Assembly: GCF_000171815.1 (NCBI RefSeq)
Contig: NZ_ABGR01000004.1
Location: forward strand, 186,001 to 250,000
DNA: 64,000 bases
Direction of reading: 5' to 3'
From: Vibrio sp. AND4
GTDB taxonomy: Bacteria; Pseudomonadota; Gammaproteobacteria; Enterobacterales; Vibrionaceae
Shown: positions 9,561-18,824 of the stretch, piece by piece
Numbering within the stretch: the first letter of the stretch is position 1
How the letters are laid out: the number at the start of each line of letters is the position of its first letter
Program-made: the position numbers and the translations under genes
Notes under the pieces: model-generated
The model's input: the letters and a program-made list of their open reading frames with translations, nothing else
Told to the model about the DNA's origin: nothing
The model's database searches: none

Positions 9561-10798
9561 TTAACACCCACTCTCTTTAACCAAGATCCCATGCCTTTTT
9601 GTGTGACGGGCTGACCATTAATCAGCTTCACCAGTTGTTCCATCGAACGACTAATATTGCGATCGTGTTTGTGGGCTCGCTTTCCATCAATAATGATGTG
9701 CGATAAAGCTTTACAGTAATCGATTTCTAGGTCAATCGATGCGCCAAGATACTTAGGTAGATCGGGCTTTTGCAAAACATAAGCGTTTTCTGGGCGATGG
9801 TAGTTCACTACGGTAATAACACGGGTACGAGACGATAATGTGAGCTGCAGGTTTACTATTTTTTCGAACAGCCTCTTGGCATTTCTTGTTGCAGACACAG
9901 AAGCATCAAGCACCAGTACAACCACATCAAAGTTATCAACCAAGAGTTGCGGTTCAACTTTAAAATCAACACCACCAGAAAAATCCTCAATGATGAAGTT
10001 GGTATTTCGAGCCAGAAGGTCGCAGAGTGTTTGATTATAGTTAAGGAGATCGCTTTGATTTATCTCCCCACCGATCGCCAACACTCGCAGGTTTTTTCGT
10101 GCGTGAATCAAGTAGCTTAATGCACCATCTTCGTCCATTTCGTGCAATGGCGTGGTGAACTCGTCAATAGAACGAGCGGAAAACTCTTTTAAACCAAGCA
10201 AAACATCGACATTAGTATCGGTATATTGATGGTCAACAAGAATCGTATCGCTACCTTGAGTGGAAAGTAATGAGCTCAGTTCAGCAGTAATGAAAGAAGC
10301 ACCCACCCCACCTTTTGAGCCAAGAACCGCTACTCGTTTTGCTTTACGCTTTTGGCTTACACCAGAAAATGTCTTGAGGTTTTTGTTAACATGGGTCAAA
10401 AAGTCAGCAAATTCTTGTTTGTTGACTGGCCAAAACACGTAATAAAAACCCATCTCTTTAAGAGAACGAAGCGTCGAAATCGCATCTTCCTTGCCGATCA
10501 CGACTACCCCTTTATGAGTGGGTACTTTGCTAGCAAACGCCTTCGCATCCTCTATAACGCTTTTTGATTCATTCAATTCAAGAATGACAATATGGCTGCT
10601 TTGCTGTTCCGTCAGTTTGGTTGAGTCTTCTTTGGCTTTGACGCATTCAGGCTCATTCCAACCCTCAAATCGAAATACTTCCTCGACAAGGTCTAAACAT
10701 TCTTGCGATTGGTAAAATAATGTGCAGTTCGCAATCCCTGTCGTTGTTGACGGTGCAGGTTTTGATTTCGTCGATAATGCTTTAGTCAGATCAAACAT
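9557..10798 (-). CDS. tadZ: TadZ/CpaE, MinD-like localisation ATPase
   Basis: 413 residues. The N-terminal ~140 residues look like a degenerate receiver domain (VVVIGKEDAISTLRSLKEMG). A ParA/MinD-type domain follows with the deviant Walker A GSKGGVGASFIT near residue 165 and a Walker A' FIIEDFSGG. TadZ proteins mark the cell pole and recruit the other Tad components. It lies between the rcpB-like lipoprotein (2-base gap) and tadA (4-base overlap). Confidence 0.9.
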   Translation of the reverse strand: MFDLTKALSTKSKPAPSTTTGIANCTLFYQSQECLDLVEEVFRFEGWNEPECVKAKEDSTKLTEQQSSHIVILELNESKSVIEDAKAFASKVPTHKGVVVIGKEDAISTLRSLKEMGFYYVFWPVNKQEFADFLTHVNKNLKTFSGVSQKRKAKRVAVLGSKGGVGASFITAELSSLLSTQGSDTILVDHQYTDTNVDVLLGLKEFSARSIDEFTTPLHEMDEDGALSYLIHARKNLRVLAIGGEINQSDLLNYNQTLCDLLARNTNFIIEDFSGGVDFKVEPQLLVDNFDVVVLVLDASVSATRNAKRLFEKIVNLQLTLSSRTRVITVVNYHRPENAYVLQKPDLPKYLGASIDLEIDYCKALSHIIIDGKRAHKHDRNISRSMEQLVKLINGQPVTQKGMGSWLKRVGVK

Positions 10799-10800
10799 AA

Positions 10801-11277
10801 TTATTCACCTATCAATCGAGACTTGTCAGACACTTGCTTTAAACGCATCGATTCAACAAAACAATCTGGTTGCCCAATCCGAGTATTAAACTTGGTTGGA
10901 AGGCATTGCTGAGTCTTCAAACGTGTTAGCGTAACGTGTATGTTGAGATCACTCGGCAAAGAAGACTTAGAGCGGTATTCCACTCTCTTCGGTGCGATGA
11001 TGTGCGATGGATACTGCTTAAAAATGGGTTCTAACATCGTTTTCGTACGTGTTGATTTGTACTCAACAATGTAAGTGGCGCCTTTATCTATTGACTCAAT
11101 TTTGCGAATAAGTTGCTCAATTTGCTTAACGGTTTCAGTGCGCTTTTTGATGGCAAACTCGAAACTGTGGTTTTCTTTGTATACCACAGCTTCAGCACCA
11201 TTGCCCCCGAAATACCGTTCGTTTGCACAACCGAGGAGAGATGATGTCAATAAAGCAACCAATAATAGCCTCTTCAT
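10801..11277 (-). CDS. RcpB/CpaD-like outer-membrane lipoprotein
   Basis: 158 residues with a lipoprotein signal ending in SLLGCANE (Cys17). The body shows an OmpA- or CpaD-like alternation (VKQIEQLIRKIESIDKGATYIV, then a basic patch) but is too diverged for a firm family call. Position directly after the secretin rcpA (four-base overlap) and before tadZ is the place of rcpB or cpaD in other tad operons. CpaD/RcpB proteins are thought to gate or stabilise the secretin; that role is inferred from context. Confidence 0.7.
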   Translation of the reverse strand: MKRLLLVALLTSSLLGCANERYFGGNGAEAVVYKENHSFEFAIKKRTETVKQIEQLIRKIESIDKGATYIVEYKSTRTKTMLEPIFKQYPSHIIAPKRVEYRSKSSLPSDLNIHVTLTRLKTQQCLPTKFNTRIGQPDCFVESMRLKQVSDKSRLIGE

Positions 11278-12644
11278 TGGATAAACCCTCCTTCTGACAG
11301 CAGGCGAATCGTCGCATCAGATGATGCAACTGAATCTTTATTGGACTCTATGTTCAACCAACGAGCTAATGTCGACGTTTTTTTGATGTAAGGTAAGTGC
11401 ACGTCTTTCGGCTTAATTGGCTCAACTAGGTTTACCGTTGCAACAATAATCAGTTCCGTACGCTTTCTTTCAGTCGTCGCTCTGCGGAACGCAGCGCCTA
11501 ATATAGGGATATCGCCAATGAAAGGAATTTTCTGCATTTTTTCTAGATCCGCGCTACTCATCAAGCCACCTAGAATAAAGCTGTCACCATCGGCCAACTC
11601 AACGGTTGTCAATGCTCGTCGCGACGCTAATTGTGGTACTTTTATACCAGCAGCTTCGACGTAACTTTCAACCTCACTGACTTCTGGTGCGAGTTGCATG
11701 CGAATCTTGTCTTGGCTTAAAACTTTCGCTGCTAGGTCGAGCTTAATACCGAACTCTTTAAAGGAAATATTAGTGCCATTGGCGTCTGAAATGATAACTG
11801 GCACTTCCCCACCAACCAAAAAACTGGCCGATTCACCTGATAGCACTGTAAGATTTGGTTCCGCCAAAACTTCAGCAACTTGATCATTGCCTAATGCAGT
11901 GATTAACGTACTTAGATTGGCCGCATCAAATTGATCGAACACAAACCCACCAACACTAGAGCCCACAGAGTTCCAGTCGACACCGACTGTTTTCCCAAAG
12001 GATTCGGTCACCTGGGCAACTGAAATCTTGACGTTCACCTGCTGTGTCGTTGCAACCTGAATTTGCTCGATAATTCCTTCCCAGGTCATATTACGTGCGA
12101 AAATCATGCTCTCAGGCTCTTCAAAGGTACCGTGATCGGATTTGAACGACCTTTTACTAGAAGATTCCCATTTCTCTGTTTTTTCACGGCCAAGTAAGTT
12201 GGCAACTAAACGGTAGATAGCATCACGGGTCTCTTCTGAGTCAACAACACCGCTAACAGCGACTTGCTCACCCACGGACTGAACCGTGACCTTAGCGTCA
12301 GGGAAATGAAATTTAAGCTGACGTCTAATTTGGGTTAAATCTAGGTCAACGATAATTCGGTCCGAAAGCAAAACATCTTCATTAGCCCCATAGACAAGTA
12401 AGCGGGAGTGGCCAACGCCCTTAGCAAAAACCACTAATGTGGTATCGTTAATCACCTTGTAGTCTGCGATATCCGGGTTGCTGATAAATACTTTGCCGAT
12501 GGGCTGTTTAACTGAAATATGCTTACCATCATTGAGCGTAATCGAGCGATCTGCTGCGTAAGTATTTGTCACAAAGAGAAAAACTAAAAGAGCTGACGTG
12601 ACAACTTTTGTCAATGACTGGCTAATCCGAAGTGGTAACACCAT
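11274..12644 (-). CDS. rcpA: RcpA/CpaC, outer-membrane secretin
   Basis: 456 residues. A signal peptide runs to about residue 30 (LVFLFVTNTYAADRS). It is followed by the N-terminal secretin domain (SITLNDGKHISVKQPIGKVF), a BON-like segment (VSGVVDSEETRDAIYRLVAN) and the C-terminal secretin/GspD core with VGGEVPVII and ALTTVELADGDSFILGGL. It forms the multimeric outer-membrane channel for the Flp pilus. It overlaps rcpC by one base. Confidence 0.93.
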   Translation of the reverse strand: MVLPLRISQSLTKVVTSALLVFLFVTNTYAADRSITLNDGKHISVKQPIGKVFISNPDIADYKVINDTTLVVFAKGVGHSRLLVYGANEDVLLSDRIIVDLDLTQIRRQLKFHFPDAKVTVQSVGEQVAVSGVVDSEETRDAIYRLVANLLGREKTEKWESSSKRSFKSDHGTFEEPESMIFARNMTWEGIIEQIQVATTQQVNVKISVAQVTESFGKTVGVDWNSVGSSVGGFVFDQFDAANLSTLITALGNDQVAEVLAEPNLTVLSGESASFLVGGEVPVIISDANGTNISFKEFGIKLDLAAKVLSQDKIRMQLAPEVSEVESYVEAAGIKVPQLASRRALTTVELADGDSFILGGLMSSADLEKMQKIPFIGDIPILGAAFRRATTERKRTELIIVATVNLVEPIKPKDVHLPYIKKTSTLARWLNIESNKDSVASSDATIRLLSEGGFIQ

Positions 12645-13468
12645 TATAACTCCTCCCTTCGACTCGTTACGTTACCGCGTAACTCATCAATGCCTGTATA
12701 ATTATCAATAATATTTCGCACTTCAGCGTACTCTGGTTGGTTGTAAGTTTGGCTTCGATATACTTCAATGTGCAAAGTTTGCTGTGCCAAGGCGAGCCTT
12801 GCTAAATCATCCGGTTTCACTTCAATGATCACGGTCGTTAAGCTTTCTTCCTTACTTGGGGAGCGCGCGGAAACTGGGTTTTTATCTTTTTCATCATTGC
12901 CGATATTGAGCACCTTTACATGCTTAAGGAACATTGACGCTTTAACGCCCTTAAAGCGCTTTGGTTTTTCGGCACCCGTAGCGAGGTTAGCGTTGGGAGA
13001 ACTGACCGTAAGAATATCAATAAATGTTCCTGGACGAATGTAACCTTTGATTAAATTCTGTGTACTCACTTTAAGTGGGTATAATGTCATCCCATCCTTT
13101 ATCAAAAGGTCAATGTATCCAGGTTGATCCGGATTAACTTGGTATTCAGGCAACACGACTTCACCTTGTGCCAAGCCTCTATTTAATAAAGCAGAAGGGG
13201 AAAAGCTGATTTGGGTATCTTCTCGAATGCCGAGTTTAAGCGCTTTGCTCAGAGGAAGCTGCTGTTTAACCACTCCTTGGGCCTTGATAGCATTCCCTTT
13301 TTCATAAACTTCCGTGGTCATCCAAACAGAAACGTACTTTTCTTTTTTGTTCGAAGTTACCGGAGCCGTAGTTATCGCTTGAGGTTCACTTTTGAACAAG
13401 TCTATGACACCTAACGCGCCAACTATCAAAGCGACGATAGCAACAAGTAGTACTAGTCGAGATCTCAT
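12644..13468 (-). CDS. rcpC: RcpC/CpaB, Flp pilus assembly protein
   Basis: 274 residues. An N-terminal membrane anchor (LVLLVAIVALIVGALGVI) precedes a SAF-like domain (about residues 50-110, with RGLAQGEVVLPEYQV) and the conserved RcpC region with YIRPGTFIDILTVSS. CpaB proteins are periplasmic partners of the secretin. It lies 21 bases after tadV. Confidence 0.9.
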   Translation of the reverse strand: MRSRLVLLVAIVALIVGALGVIDLFKSEPQAITTAPVTSNKKEKYVSVWMTTEVYEKGNAIKAQGVVKQQLPLSKALKLGIREDTQISFSPSALLNRGLAQGEVVLPEYQVNPDQPGYIDLLIKDGMTLYPLKVSTQNLIKGYIRPGTFIDILTVSSPNANLATGAEKPKRFKGVKASMFLKHVKVLNIGNDEKDKNPVSARSPSKEESLTTVIIEVKPDDLARLALAQQTLHIEVYRSQTYNQPEYAEVRNIIDNYTGIDELRGNVTSRREEL

Positions 13469-13489
13469 ATTGTGCCTATTGTTAGAGGT

Positions 13490-13927
13490 TTAAATATGTG
13501 GTGTATTTTGAGTTAGAATGATTAAGTAAAATCCAATACTAATTGCTATCCCATATGGAATCCCCTCTTGTGTGTTAGACACGTTAATAGGTAACTTTTG
13601 ACCGAGCAAATACATAACAGCCAAGAAACCACCAGCATAAGCAGTCATAACGAAGCTCCAAAGTAAGTCGTTAGGCACGATAGTTAGGGATAGAACAGCA
13701 GCGTATTTAATATCACCTGCGCCAATCCAGTTCTGAGAATATAAAATGAGCCCAATCCCAAGTATCAGGAAAAAACTAGCAATCTGAATATCTATTGGTG
13801 ACAAGAAGCACTGAAACACTAGTAATATAAACAAAGTAAGATTATGTATTTTTCGATGTAAGAAATCGACTACAGATACATATAAACACACAATGAACAA
13901 TAGAAAAAAATACGATTCATAACTCAA
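13490..13927 (-). CDS. tadV: TadV/CpaA, prepilin peptidase
   Basis: 145 residues, A24A family aspartic peptidase. The two catalytic Asp contexts are VVDFLHRKIHN (about residue 20) and GAGDIKYAAVL (about residue 75, the GxGD motif). The rest is five or six membrane helices. It lacks the methyltransferase domain of PilD, as is usual for TadV. It is expected to cleave Flp, TadE and TadF after the conserved Gly. A 117-base gap containing a hairpin separates it from flp. Confidence 0.92.
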   Translation of the reverse strand: MSYESYFFLLFIVCLYVSVVDFLHRKIHNLTLFILLVFQCFLSPIDIQIASFFLILGIGLILYSQNWIGAGDIKYAAVLSLTIVPNDLLWSFVMTAYAGGFLAVMYLLGQKLPINVSNTQEGIPYGIAISIGFYLIILTQNTPHI

Positions 13928-13989
13928 ACGTCTAGACTCTTTCCTGAATTTACATTAGCTAACATTAATATTTATAACACATTAAGAAT

Positions 13990-14024
13990 TGATAAAACCA
14001 GACCAATGCTTGCAAAGGTCTGGT
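13990..14024 (-). terminator. Hairpin between flp and tadV, probable attenuator
   Basis: On the minus strand, ACCAGACC and GGTCTGGT form a perfect 8-bp stem around a 12-base loop and are followed by TTTTATC. It lies 20 bases after the flp stop. Partial termination here would give much more pilin mRNA than assembly-gene mRNA, as is common for major pilin genes heading an operon. Confidence 0.75.
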
Positions 14025-14044
14025 GCTATCATCTATCAATGATA

Positions 14045-14257
14045 TTAGGTTGTTGGTAGTACGCCTTGGATGGTTGATTCTACTTCATCAAATGCAGCAT
14101 CTAGCTGACCAATAAATCCATCGGTACCTAAAGCAAGTCCTAGTACAACCGCCATTGCTACCGCGATCAACCCGTATTCAATCGCTGTTACACCGCGCTC
14201 ATCTTTGTTAAACTCTGACAGAAAAAGTTTTGTTTTTACGTATAGTTTAGTAATCAT
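14045..14257 (-). CDS. flp: Flp major pilin
   Basis: 70-residue Flp/Fap prepilin. A leader with several Lys ends in KDERG, then the Flp signature VTAIEYGLIAVAMAVVLGLA, with Glu at +5 after the cleavage Gly and the Glu-Tyr pair typical of Flp. A short polar tail follows. AGGAAC precedes the ATG. It is the first gene of the tad operon and faces away from the LysR gene. Confidence 0.95.
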   Translation of the reverse strand: MITKLYVKTKLFLSEFNKDERGVTAIEYGLIAVAMAVVLGLALGTDGFIGQLDAAFDEVESTIQGVLPTT

Positions 14258-14721
14258 AATTGTTCCTATGTAGTAATTTATAAAAGCGACGTAAGTTTAA
14301 TTAATACTGTTACACAAGAAAAAATAGCACCTATTGATAAAATCGATAAGATGAGCAAATAACAACCAATATTACAATTGCCAAGAAAGCTTAAAAGCAA
14401 GCAATCAACCAAAATACAACAACTTACTTTATATCTTACACTATCATGACAGTGATTATGGCTATTTAATATTTCTAAAATTTGGAATGCATGTCATTAA
14501 TGAAGTTCTTACCCTAAGAATTAACGAATAGTTAAACATTAAATAATTGATATCAATGATAAACTATTATGCCATGTGGGAATATGTTGGCGACTAGTCT
14601 CGATAAATTTAATTTGCCATGCTCTTAAAAAACTGTTGAAATAAGACAACTACCGCGCTATTTACACGAGTAGCAAAGCTAAAACTATAATCTACTTGAC
14701 TCTAAAAAGGTTGGTCTAATC
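14258..14721. promoter_or_regulatory. Divergent control region between flp and the LysR gene
   Basis: 464 very AT-rich bases between two divergent genes, so it must hold both promoters. LysR regulators often control the gene diverging from them, which makes the tad operon a plausible target. The palindromic TTGATATCAA near 14550 is a candidate site of LysR T-N11-A type. No operator can be assigned firmly. Confidence 0.5.
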
Positions 14722-15618
14722 ATGAAACTACAATTCGAAAATATCGTTTCGTTTGTAGCTGTAGTTGAGGAAGGTTCATTTAGCTCCGCGGCTCGTAAGC
14801 TTGGTAAATCACAATCTACCGTGAGTACTGCCGTTCAGAATCTAGAATCAGACCTGGGCTTTAGTTTATTTAATAGAGAATATTCTAAAGTACGGTTGAC
14901 TGAAAAAGGGAAGCGACTATTCCATTTATCTACCCCTGTGGTATCAAAATACCGAGAGTTAGTTACCACTGCGCAGCAGATGAATATATCAGAACAAATT
15001 GTTTATCGTGTAGGAATTGACCCACTCGTATTTAATAAAGAAGTGAAGCAAGCACTATTAGATTTCTCAGAAGCTTTCCCGAATGTAGATTTGCTTGTTG
15101 TAACCAAACCAAGTTTTGTTTTAGGTAACTACATAAGCGAAGGCAAGATCGATCTAGCATTAGGTAACCCTTACCACAAAACGCGAAACGACTTTAACAT
15201 TGAAGAACTATTCTATGTGAACTGTTGGTGGGTAGCCCATGAGAATTTAACGTACAGCGACAATACTCTTTTGCAGCGGGTTCTCTTAATGGATGGAAGC
15301 GAAGAGTTACTCAATTTGTCTAATTTAGCCGCCTATAACTTATGGCGCCTTGACGATTTAAGCACCATTCTAGACCTTTGTAACGCTCAAAAGGGCATTG
15401 CCTTTTTGCCAGAGTTTCTCGTCGAAAAAAACGAAAATGAAAACAACCTCAAACTGAAATTGGTTAATGACCACCCTGATTTGTTTGGCAAGCGAGTTAC
15501 TGCTTCTCTTTTCTGGCCCATGCATTCTGACTTTAGTTTATTCAACCAATGGATCCAAGGTAAATTAAAGAATAGCGTCAACAACGAGACAGCGTTCGTG
15601 CCTAATCTAGTGCAATAA
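14722..15618 (+). CDS. LysR-family regulator, possible tad operon regulator
   Basis: 298 residues. The N-terminal winged helix-turn-helix (residues 5-65) contains VAVVEEGSFSSAARKLGKSQ and the recognition helix region STVSTAVQNLESDLG. The C-terminal part (about 90-290) is a LysR substrate-binding domain, atypically short of the usual effector-pocket motifs. It is transcribed away from flp; control of the pilus operon is inferred from divergence only. The next gene is on the other strand, so it is monocistronic. Confidence 0.9.
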   Translation: MKLQFENIVSFVAVVEEGSFSSAARKLGKSQSTVSTAVQNLESDLGFSLFNREYSKVRLTEKGKRLFHLSTPVVSKYRELVTTAQQMNISEQIVYRVGIDPLVFNKEVKQALLDFSEAFPNVDLLVVTKPSFVLGNYISEGKIDLALGNPYHKTRNDFNIEELFYVNCWWVAHENLTYSDNTLLQRVLLMDGSEELLNLSNLAAYNLWRLDDLSTILDLCNAQKGIAFLPEFLVEKNENENNLKLKLVNDHPDLFGKRVTASLFWPMHSDFSLFNQWIQGKLKNSVNNETAFVPNLVQ

Positions 15619-15911
15619 CAATTGCCTGTTACGGAAAGTTTATCTTCGTTCACTCTCCTGAATTCAAAACAGCACAAGTACGTGTTTAAACACTATACTC
15701 AAAGACCTCAAGATGCAGGGTTCAAGACACAGTGATTGATTCCCTGTCTACCAAACGTAAGTAAGGAAAATAACCCAGCCTAATCGCCGAGTTTTTCTCG
15801 CTGAACTTGGCCCCCCGCGGTTACTTGGTATATATAGTGCAAAGCGAAGTTACACCCCGCGAACCGCCCGAATCCTGCTTTAAAGCCTTTATTCTCCAGA
15901 TAAGTGAGACA
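15619..15911. other. Intergenic region, nothing recognised
   Basis: About 290 bases between two convergent genes. I see no gene, no clear terminator and no repeat beyond a short C-rich patch at 15810-15820. Confidence 0.5.
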
Positions 15912-16763
15912 TCACCCACCATATAAAGCTCTACTCATAAAGGACTTCATTCCTTCAGGAAACTCGTATTCAAACCACATAAAGAAGTTTCCAGCGACAA
16001 AATAGTAAGAGACACACAATAAAATCGATATGGAAATGATATTGCTCCAAAAATGTGCGTATTTTCTTGTTCGCTTTGCAAGCCAAGGCTCCTCGCAATT
16101 ATCTGATACTACATAATTGCCCATAATCGCAAAGTAAGTTGTTGATAAGATGAGCAAAATCATAGAGAAAAAGAGTAATAAAACACCCGCAATGTGGAAC
16201 ATGAACCATTTAAAGTCTAAATACGAGAAATAATCACTTAACCCCAAAAGGCCATTTTGATTTACGAGTCGTTGACTATAAACGAAGTTCGTAGGTGCAT
16301 AATTAGGCGTTATTGCTTTATTGACAATATGCGACATTGCTACAAAAAAAACACAGTAGAATGCTAAATTTGCAAACCAACGCCATCCGGCGAACTTACC
16401 TATTAAAAGGTTATGAATCATGCCACCTGACCAAAGAGAAATGTTAAAAACGGTCAGGTAGTACAAAGAGTTGAGTACCTCCAATCGATTGAATACATAT
16501 ACAGCCCCAGCAATGAAGAGAATAAACCCAATGACAAACATTATTCCTTCATCACCCGAATACTCATTAGGTTGATTATCTCGTAGCTTTATAATAGTGG
16601 TCACGCTCACAGGGGTGATATGCATACCTTTATGACTCGCTCCCACCACTTTGTTATCTTTGAAGGTATCCACAATCAGGCCTAAAATGAGCCCTAAGAT
16701 CATCACAACTAATGCGATGTATATGTCCACTTCTTTTGACTTAAGTATTTCTAGAAATTCCAT
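15912..16763 (-). CDS. Multi-pass membrane protein, function unknown
   Basis: 283 residues with about six predicted membrane segments: near residues 14-34 (IALVVMILGLILGLIVD), 75-95, 100-120, 125-150, 190-215 and 235-260. The loops carry few charges and I see no catalytic motif. The ATG follows no strong ribosome site. It stands alone between non-coding stretches. I do not recognise the family. Confidence 0.65.
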   Translation of the reverse strand: MEFLEILKSKEVDIYIALVVMILGLILGLIVDTFKDNKVVGASHKGMHITPVSVTTIIKLRDNQPNEYSGDEGIMFVIGFILFIAGAVYVFNRLEVLNSLYYLTVFNISLWSGGMIHNLLIGKFAGWRWFANLAFYCVFFVAMSHIVNKAITPNYAPTNFVYSQRLVNQNGLLGLSDYFSYLDFKWFMFHIAGVLLLFFSMILLILSTTYFAIMGNYVVSDNCEEPWLAKRTRKYAHFWSNIISISILLCVSYYFVAGNFFMWFEYEFPEGMKSFMSRALYGG

Positions 16764-17323
16764 TGTTAAACTGAGTTTCCTTGTATTTTTGGTTCCTTGT
16801 TAAGGTGTGAGGCTTGCAATACATAATCTTGGAAATAACACCTTAACCACTAACCCCGTGCTCACTTCAATACTGCTTTCCAATTTAAAAAGGCGAGTTT
16901 AAGTAGTCCAAATACCGGACAGTCACAGGTAACTTCTCTTTGATAGGCATATTCACCTTGGAACAATGCATCCTAGCGCTTTGCTTGAACGACGCTATTT
17001 CTCGTTTGCAGAACTGAGCAAGGGCCCTACCTCTTCAGAGGCAGTGTGTGGTTAACGACCAATGCAGACAGAAACCAAAGTTACTGACAACTGTATCGTC
17101 AGCATTTAGATTTTGAATTGACATATGTTTCCTGACACTTAAACGATGAATGCTATCACTATATGGACGTATAGTTTTATTTCAAGCAATTGCATATATT
17201 TTACCTCTCATTTTATAAAAAATATTCATTTTATAAATCTATTTTTATGCAGGAGACGACTGCTTGTCATGATAGACCATGCGAAACACAGAATGTTAAT
17301 GCCATTGCCAATCAACAAACTGC
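16764..17323. other. Non-coding stretch, nothing firm
   Basis: About 560 bases without a supportable gene. It could hold decayed coding sequence, but no frame extends far enough to name it. Confidence 0.45.
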
Positions 17324-17500
17324 GCTAACGGCTGGTTAACCCTTCTTAGCACCAGCAGAATTTCGCTGAAATGAATTGCGAAGAGATGAGTTCGAAAGCG
17401 CTTCAGGTGGGGACGAGTATTACGTTTTCCGTGGGTTGGGCGTGCTTTCGGTGGCGCAGTATAGCAGGCACAAAAAAGCCACCGTAATCGGTGGCTGTTG
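17324..17500 (-). repeat. Dispersed repeat, copy 1, with terminator hairpin
   Basis: About 177 bases, closely matching 63461-63640 along its full length and 17999-18120 over the terminator-proximal two thirds. It begins with a palindrome-like GCTAACGGCTGGTTAACCC and contains the conserved blocks CGCTTCAGGTGGGGA, CGTTTTCCGTGGGTTGG and GTGCTTTCGGTGG. Read on the minus strand it starts with a hairpin (GCCACCG / CGGTGGC) and six T residues at 17472-17497, which would terminate the small secreted-protein gene just upstream. All three copies are in the same orientation. Confidence 0.8.
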
Positions 17501-17528
17501 GGAAGCGGAGTGAAGCAAGCAATGTTCA

Positions 17529-17876
17529 CTAATCGAGCATATGTTGGCTCCAGCCAAGAATACCTGCTGGTTTCCAATTCAGATTAGAATCAGCACAAGT
17601 ATCAAAATTGTAAAAACGTATCAAAGATTTTTTACCTGCTGCTTTTGTTGACAATAGACTACTATACAGGGCCTTACATGATTCGGGAGGGACTCCATTG
17701 TACTGTGAACTAACAGAACAAAGTTGAGTTGCGGTAGGGCCACCTTCCAACCCAACAAACAAAATTCAGCTATCAATGTGCAAGGCGAGATTTGTAATTT
17801 TTCCTTTACAATCTATTCGACTGAAAGCTGGAAAAGCCAGCCCTATACTCAATATCATAACTAATAACTTTTTCAT
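17529..17876 (-). pseudogene. Small secreted protein interrupted by an in-frame TGA
   Basis: A good ribosome site (AAAGGAGC) precedes an ATG at 17874-17876 that encodes a signal peptide (MKKLLVMILSIGLAFPAFS) and 17 more residues. An in-frame TGA follows at 17766-17768. The same frame then stays open for 77 more codons with Cys residues and aromatic-rich segments (QLCSVSSQYNGVP, KSLIRFYNFDTC). The intact protein would be about 115 residues, resembling small Cys-containing exported proteins found in vibrios. Either the stop inactivates the gene or the base is a sequence error. Confidence 0.6.
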
Positions 17877-17998
17877 TTTAGCTCCTTTGCAATTAATCAC
17901 TTCTGAATTCAAATAAGTAAGTAATTGATTTTCCAATATGATAAGACGAAGCAATATACATTTATAAAACCAATAAGTTAATCTTCCCCGAACAAAAG

Positions 17999-18120
17999 TT
18001 GCGAAAAAATGAGATCGAAAACGCTTCAGGTGGGGAGGAGGAGTGCGTTTTCCGTGGGTTGGTCGTGCTTTCGGTGGGGTTATGTGACAGGCGTAAAAAA
18101 GCCACCGAAGGGTGGCTATT
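17999..18120 (-). repeat. Dispersed repeat, copy 2 (shorter)
   Basis: Shares with copies 1 and 3 the blocks GAGATCGAAAACGCTTCAGG, GCGTTTTCCGTGGGTTGG and GTGCTTTCGGTGG and ends in a hairpin (GCCACC...GGTGGC) with six T residues on the minus strand at about 18094-18116. It lacks the distal GCTAACGG palindrome. It sits between the secreted-protein pseudogene and the lipoprotein gene and would terminate the latter. Confidence 0.75.
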
Positions 18121-18275
18121 GGAGGTAGTCGCACTTAAAACTTGATACTAAGCCATTAATAAGTCTTTGAATTCTAGAACCAAACTAAAACATTGTGCCA
18201 TAAACACTAAATTTGAAGTAGAAGCAAAAGTGCCAAGCGTTGTGAATCCCTCTTAAATTGCTTGTTATGAAGAAG

Positions 18276-18824
18276 CTACCCACAGAGCATCGGCAAAAGT
18301 AAGACTTCACGCACGTTAACACATTTTTCTGTAACGGACGTCTTTTTAGTTTTGGATAGATAGTACTTACCAGAGATCATATCTTTTGCTAAAGTTAGAC
18401 TACTTATAGTACTTAAACCATCATCAGCGTACTGATTGAAGATCGTCTTGTGAACCTGCCTAAAGATGTATGTTTTCTCTTTTTCAAAGTTCATGGTAAG
18501 ACTATCACCGGCCATTGTACCCGTTTTCTTACCCTTACCTCGCCAGGAAATAGTATGCTGACCTGGCGATACCTGAAAATGAACATACTCACCGTAGAAC
18601 AATTTAGCAATATACTCTTTTTGACCGTCTAGCGTATAGGCAACATCACCAAAGATAGTCTTATCCTTAGCGTGTAAATAGTAAATATAGATATCTACAA
18701 TATCGCCACTAGATTCTGATTCTAGCTTAAAGTCCTTTATTGCTTCTGACATTTGTTTTGGGGTTGGACCCGAAGCACAAGCGGTTAATAATATTGACAA
18801 TGATAACAACAATACTTTCTTCAA
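18276..18824 (-). CDS. Lipoprotein, DUF2846-like
   Basis: 182 residues. A lipoprotein signal (MKKVLLLSLSILLTACASG) places Cys16 as the lipidated residue. The mature part is mainly beta: the pattern FHVSPGQH-like (VHFQVSPGQHTISWRGKG) followed by KEKTYIFRQVH recalls DUF2846-type lipoproteins in which a cofactor-free beta sandwich is secreted to the envelope. The assignment is tentative. The C-terminus contains two Cys. It is probably monocistronic, ended by the repeat-borne terminator downstream. Confidence 0.65.
   Translation of the reverse strand: MKKVLLLSLSILLTACASGPTPKQMSEAIKDFKLESESSGDIVDIYIYYLHAKDKTIFGDVAYTLDGQKEYIAKLFYGEYVHFQVSPGQHTISWRGKGKKTGTMAGDSLTMNFEKEKTYIFRQVHKTIFNQYADDGLSTISSLTLAKDMISGKYYLSKTKKTSVTEKCVNVREVLLLPMLCG

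Noticed and set aside
15700..15911. tRNA or IS element in the gap after the LysR gene
   Set aside because: No cloverleaf, no terminal inverted repeats and no transposase frame seen.
17766..17768. Selenocysteine codon
   Set aside because: No SECIS-like hairpin is visible just downstream and the protein is not of a known selenoprotein family.
17324..18120. Integron attC (VCR-like) sites around small genes
   Set aside because: The repeats lack the conserved attC core sites and imperfect-palindrome layout; they carry terminators instead, and a copy lies in prophage DNA.
17296..18134. Minus-strand reading frames shared by the repeat copies (RWLF(C/Y)ACxTAPPKARPTHGKR-like peptides)
   Set aside because: The same frame appears in repeat copies 1 to 3 without a ribosome site and past a terminator; it is the repeat itself read as protein.
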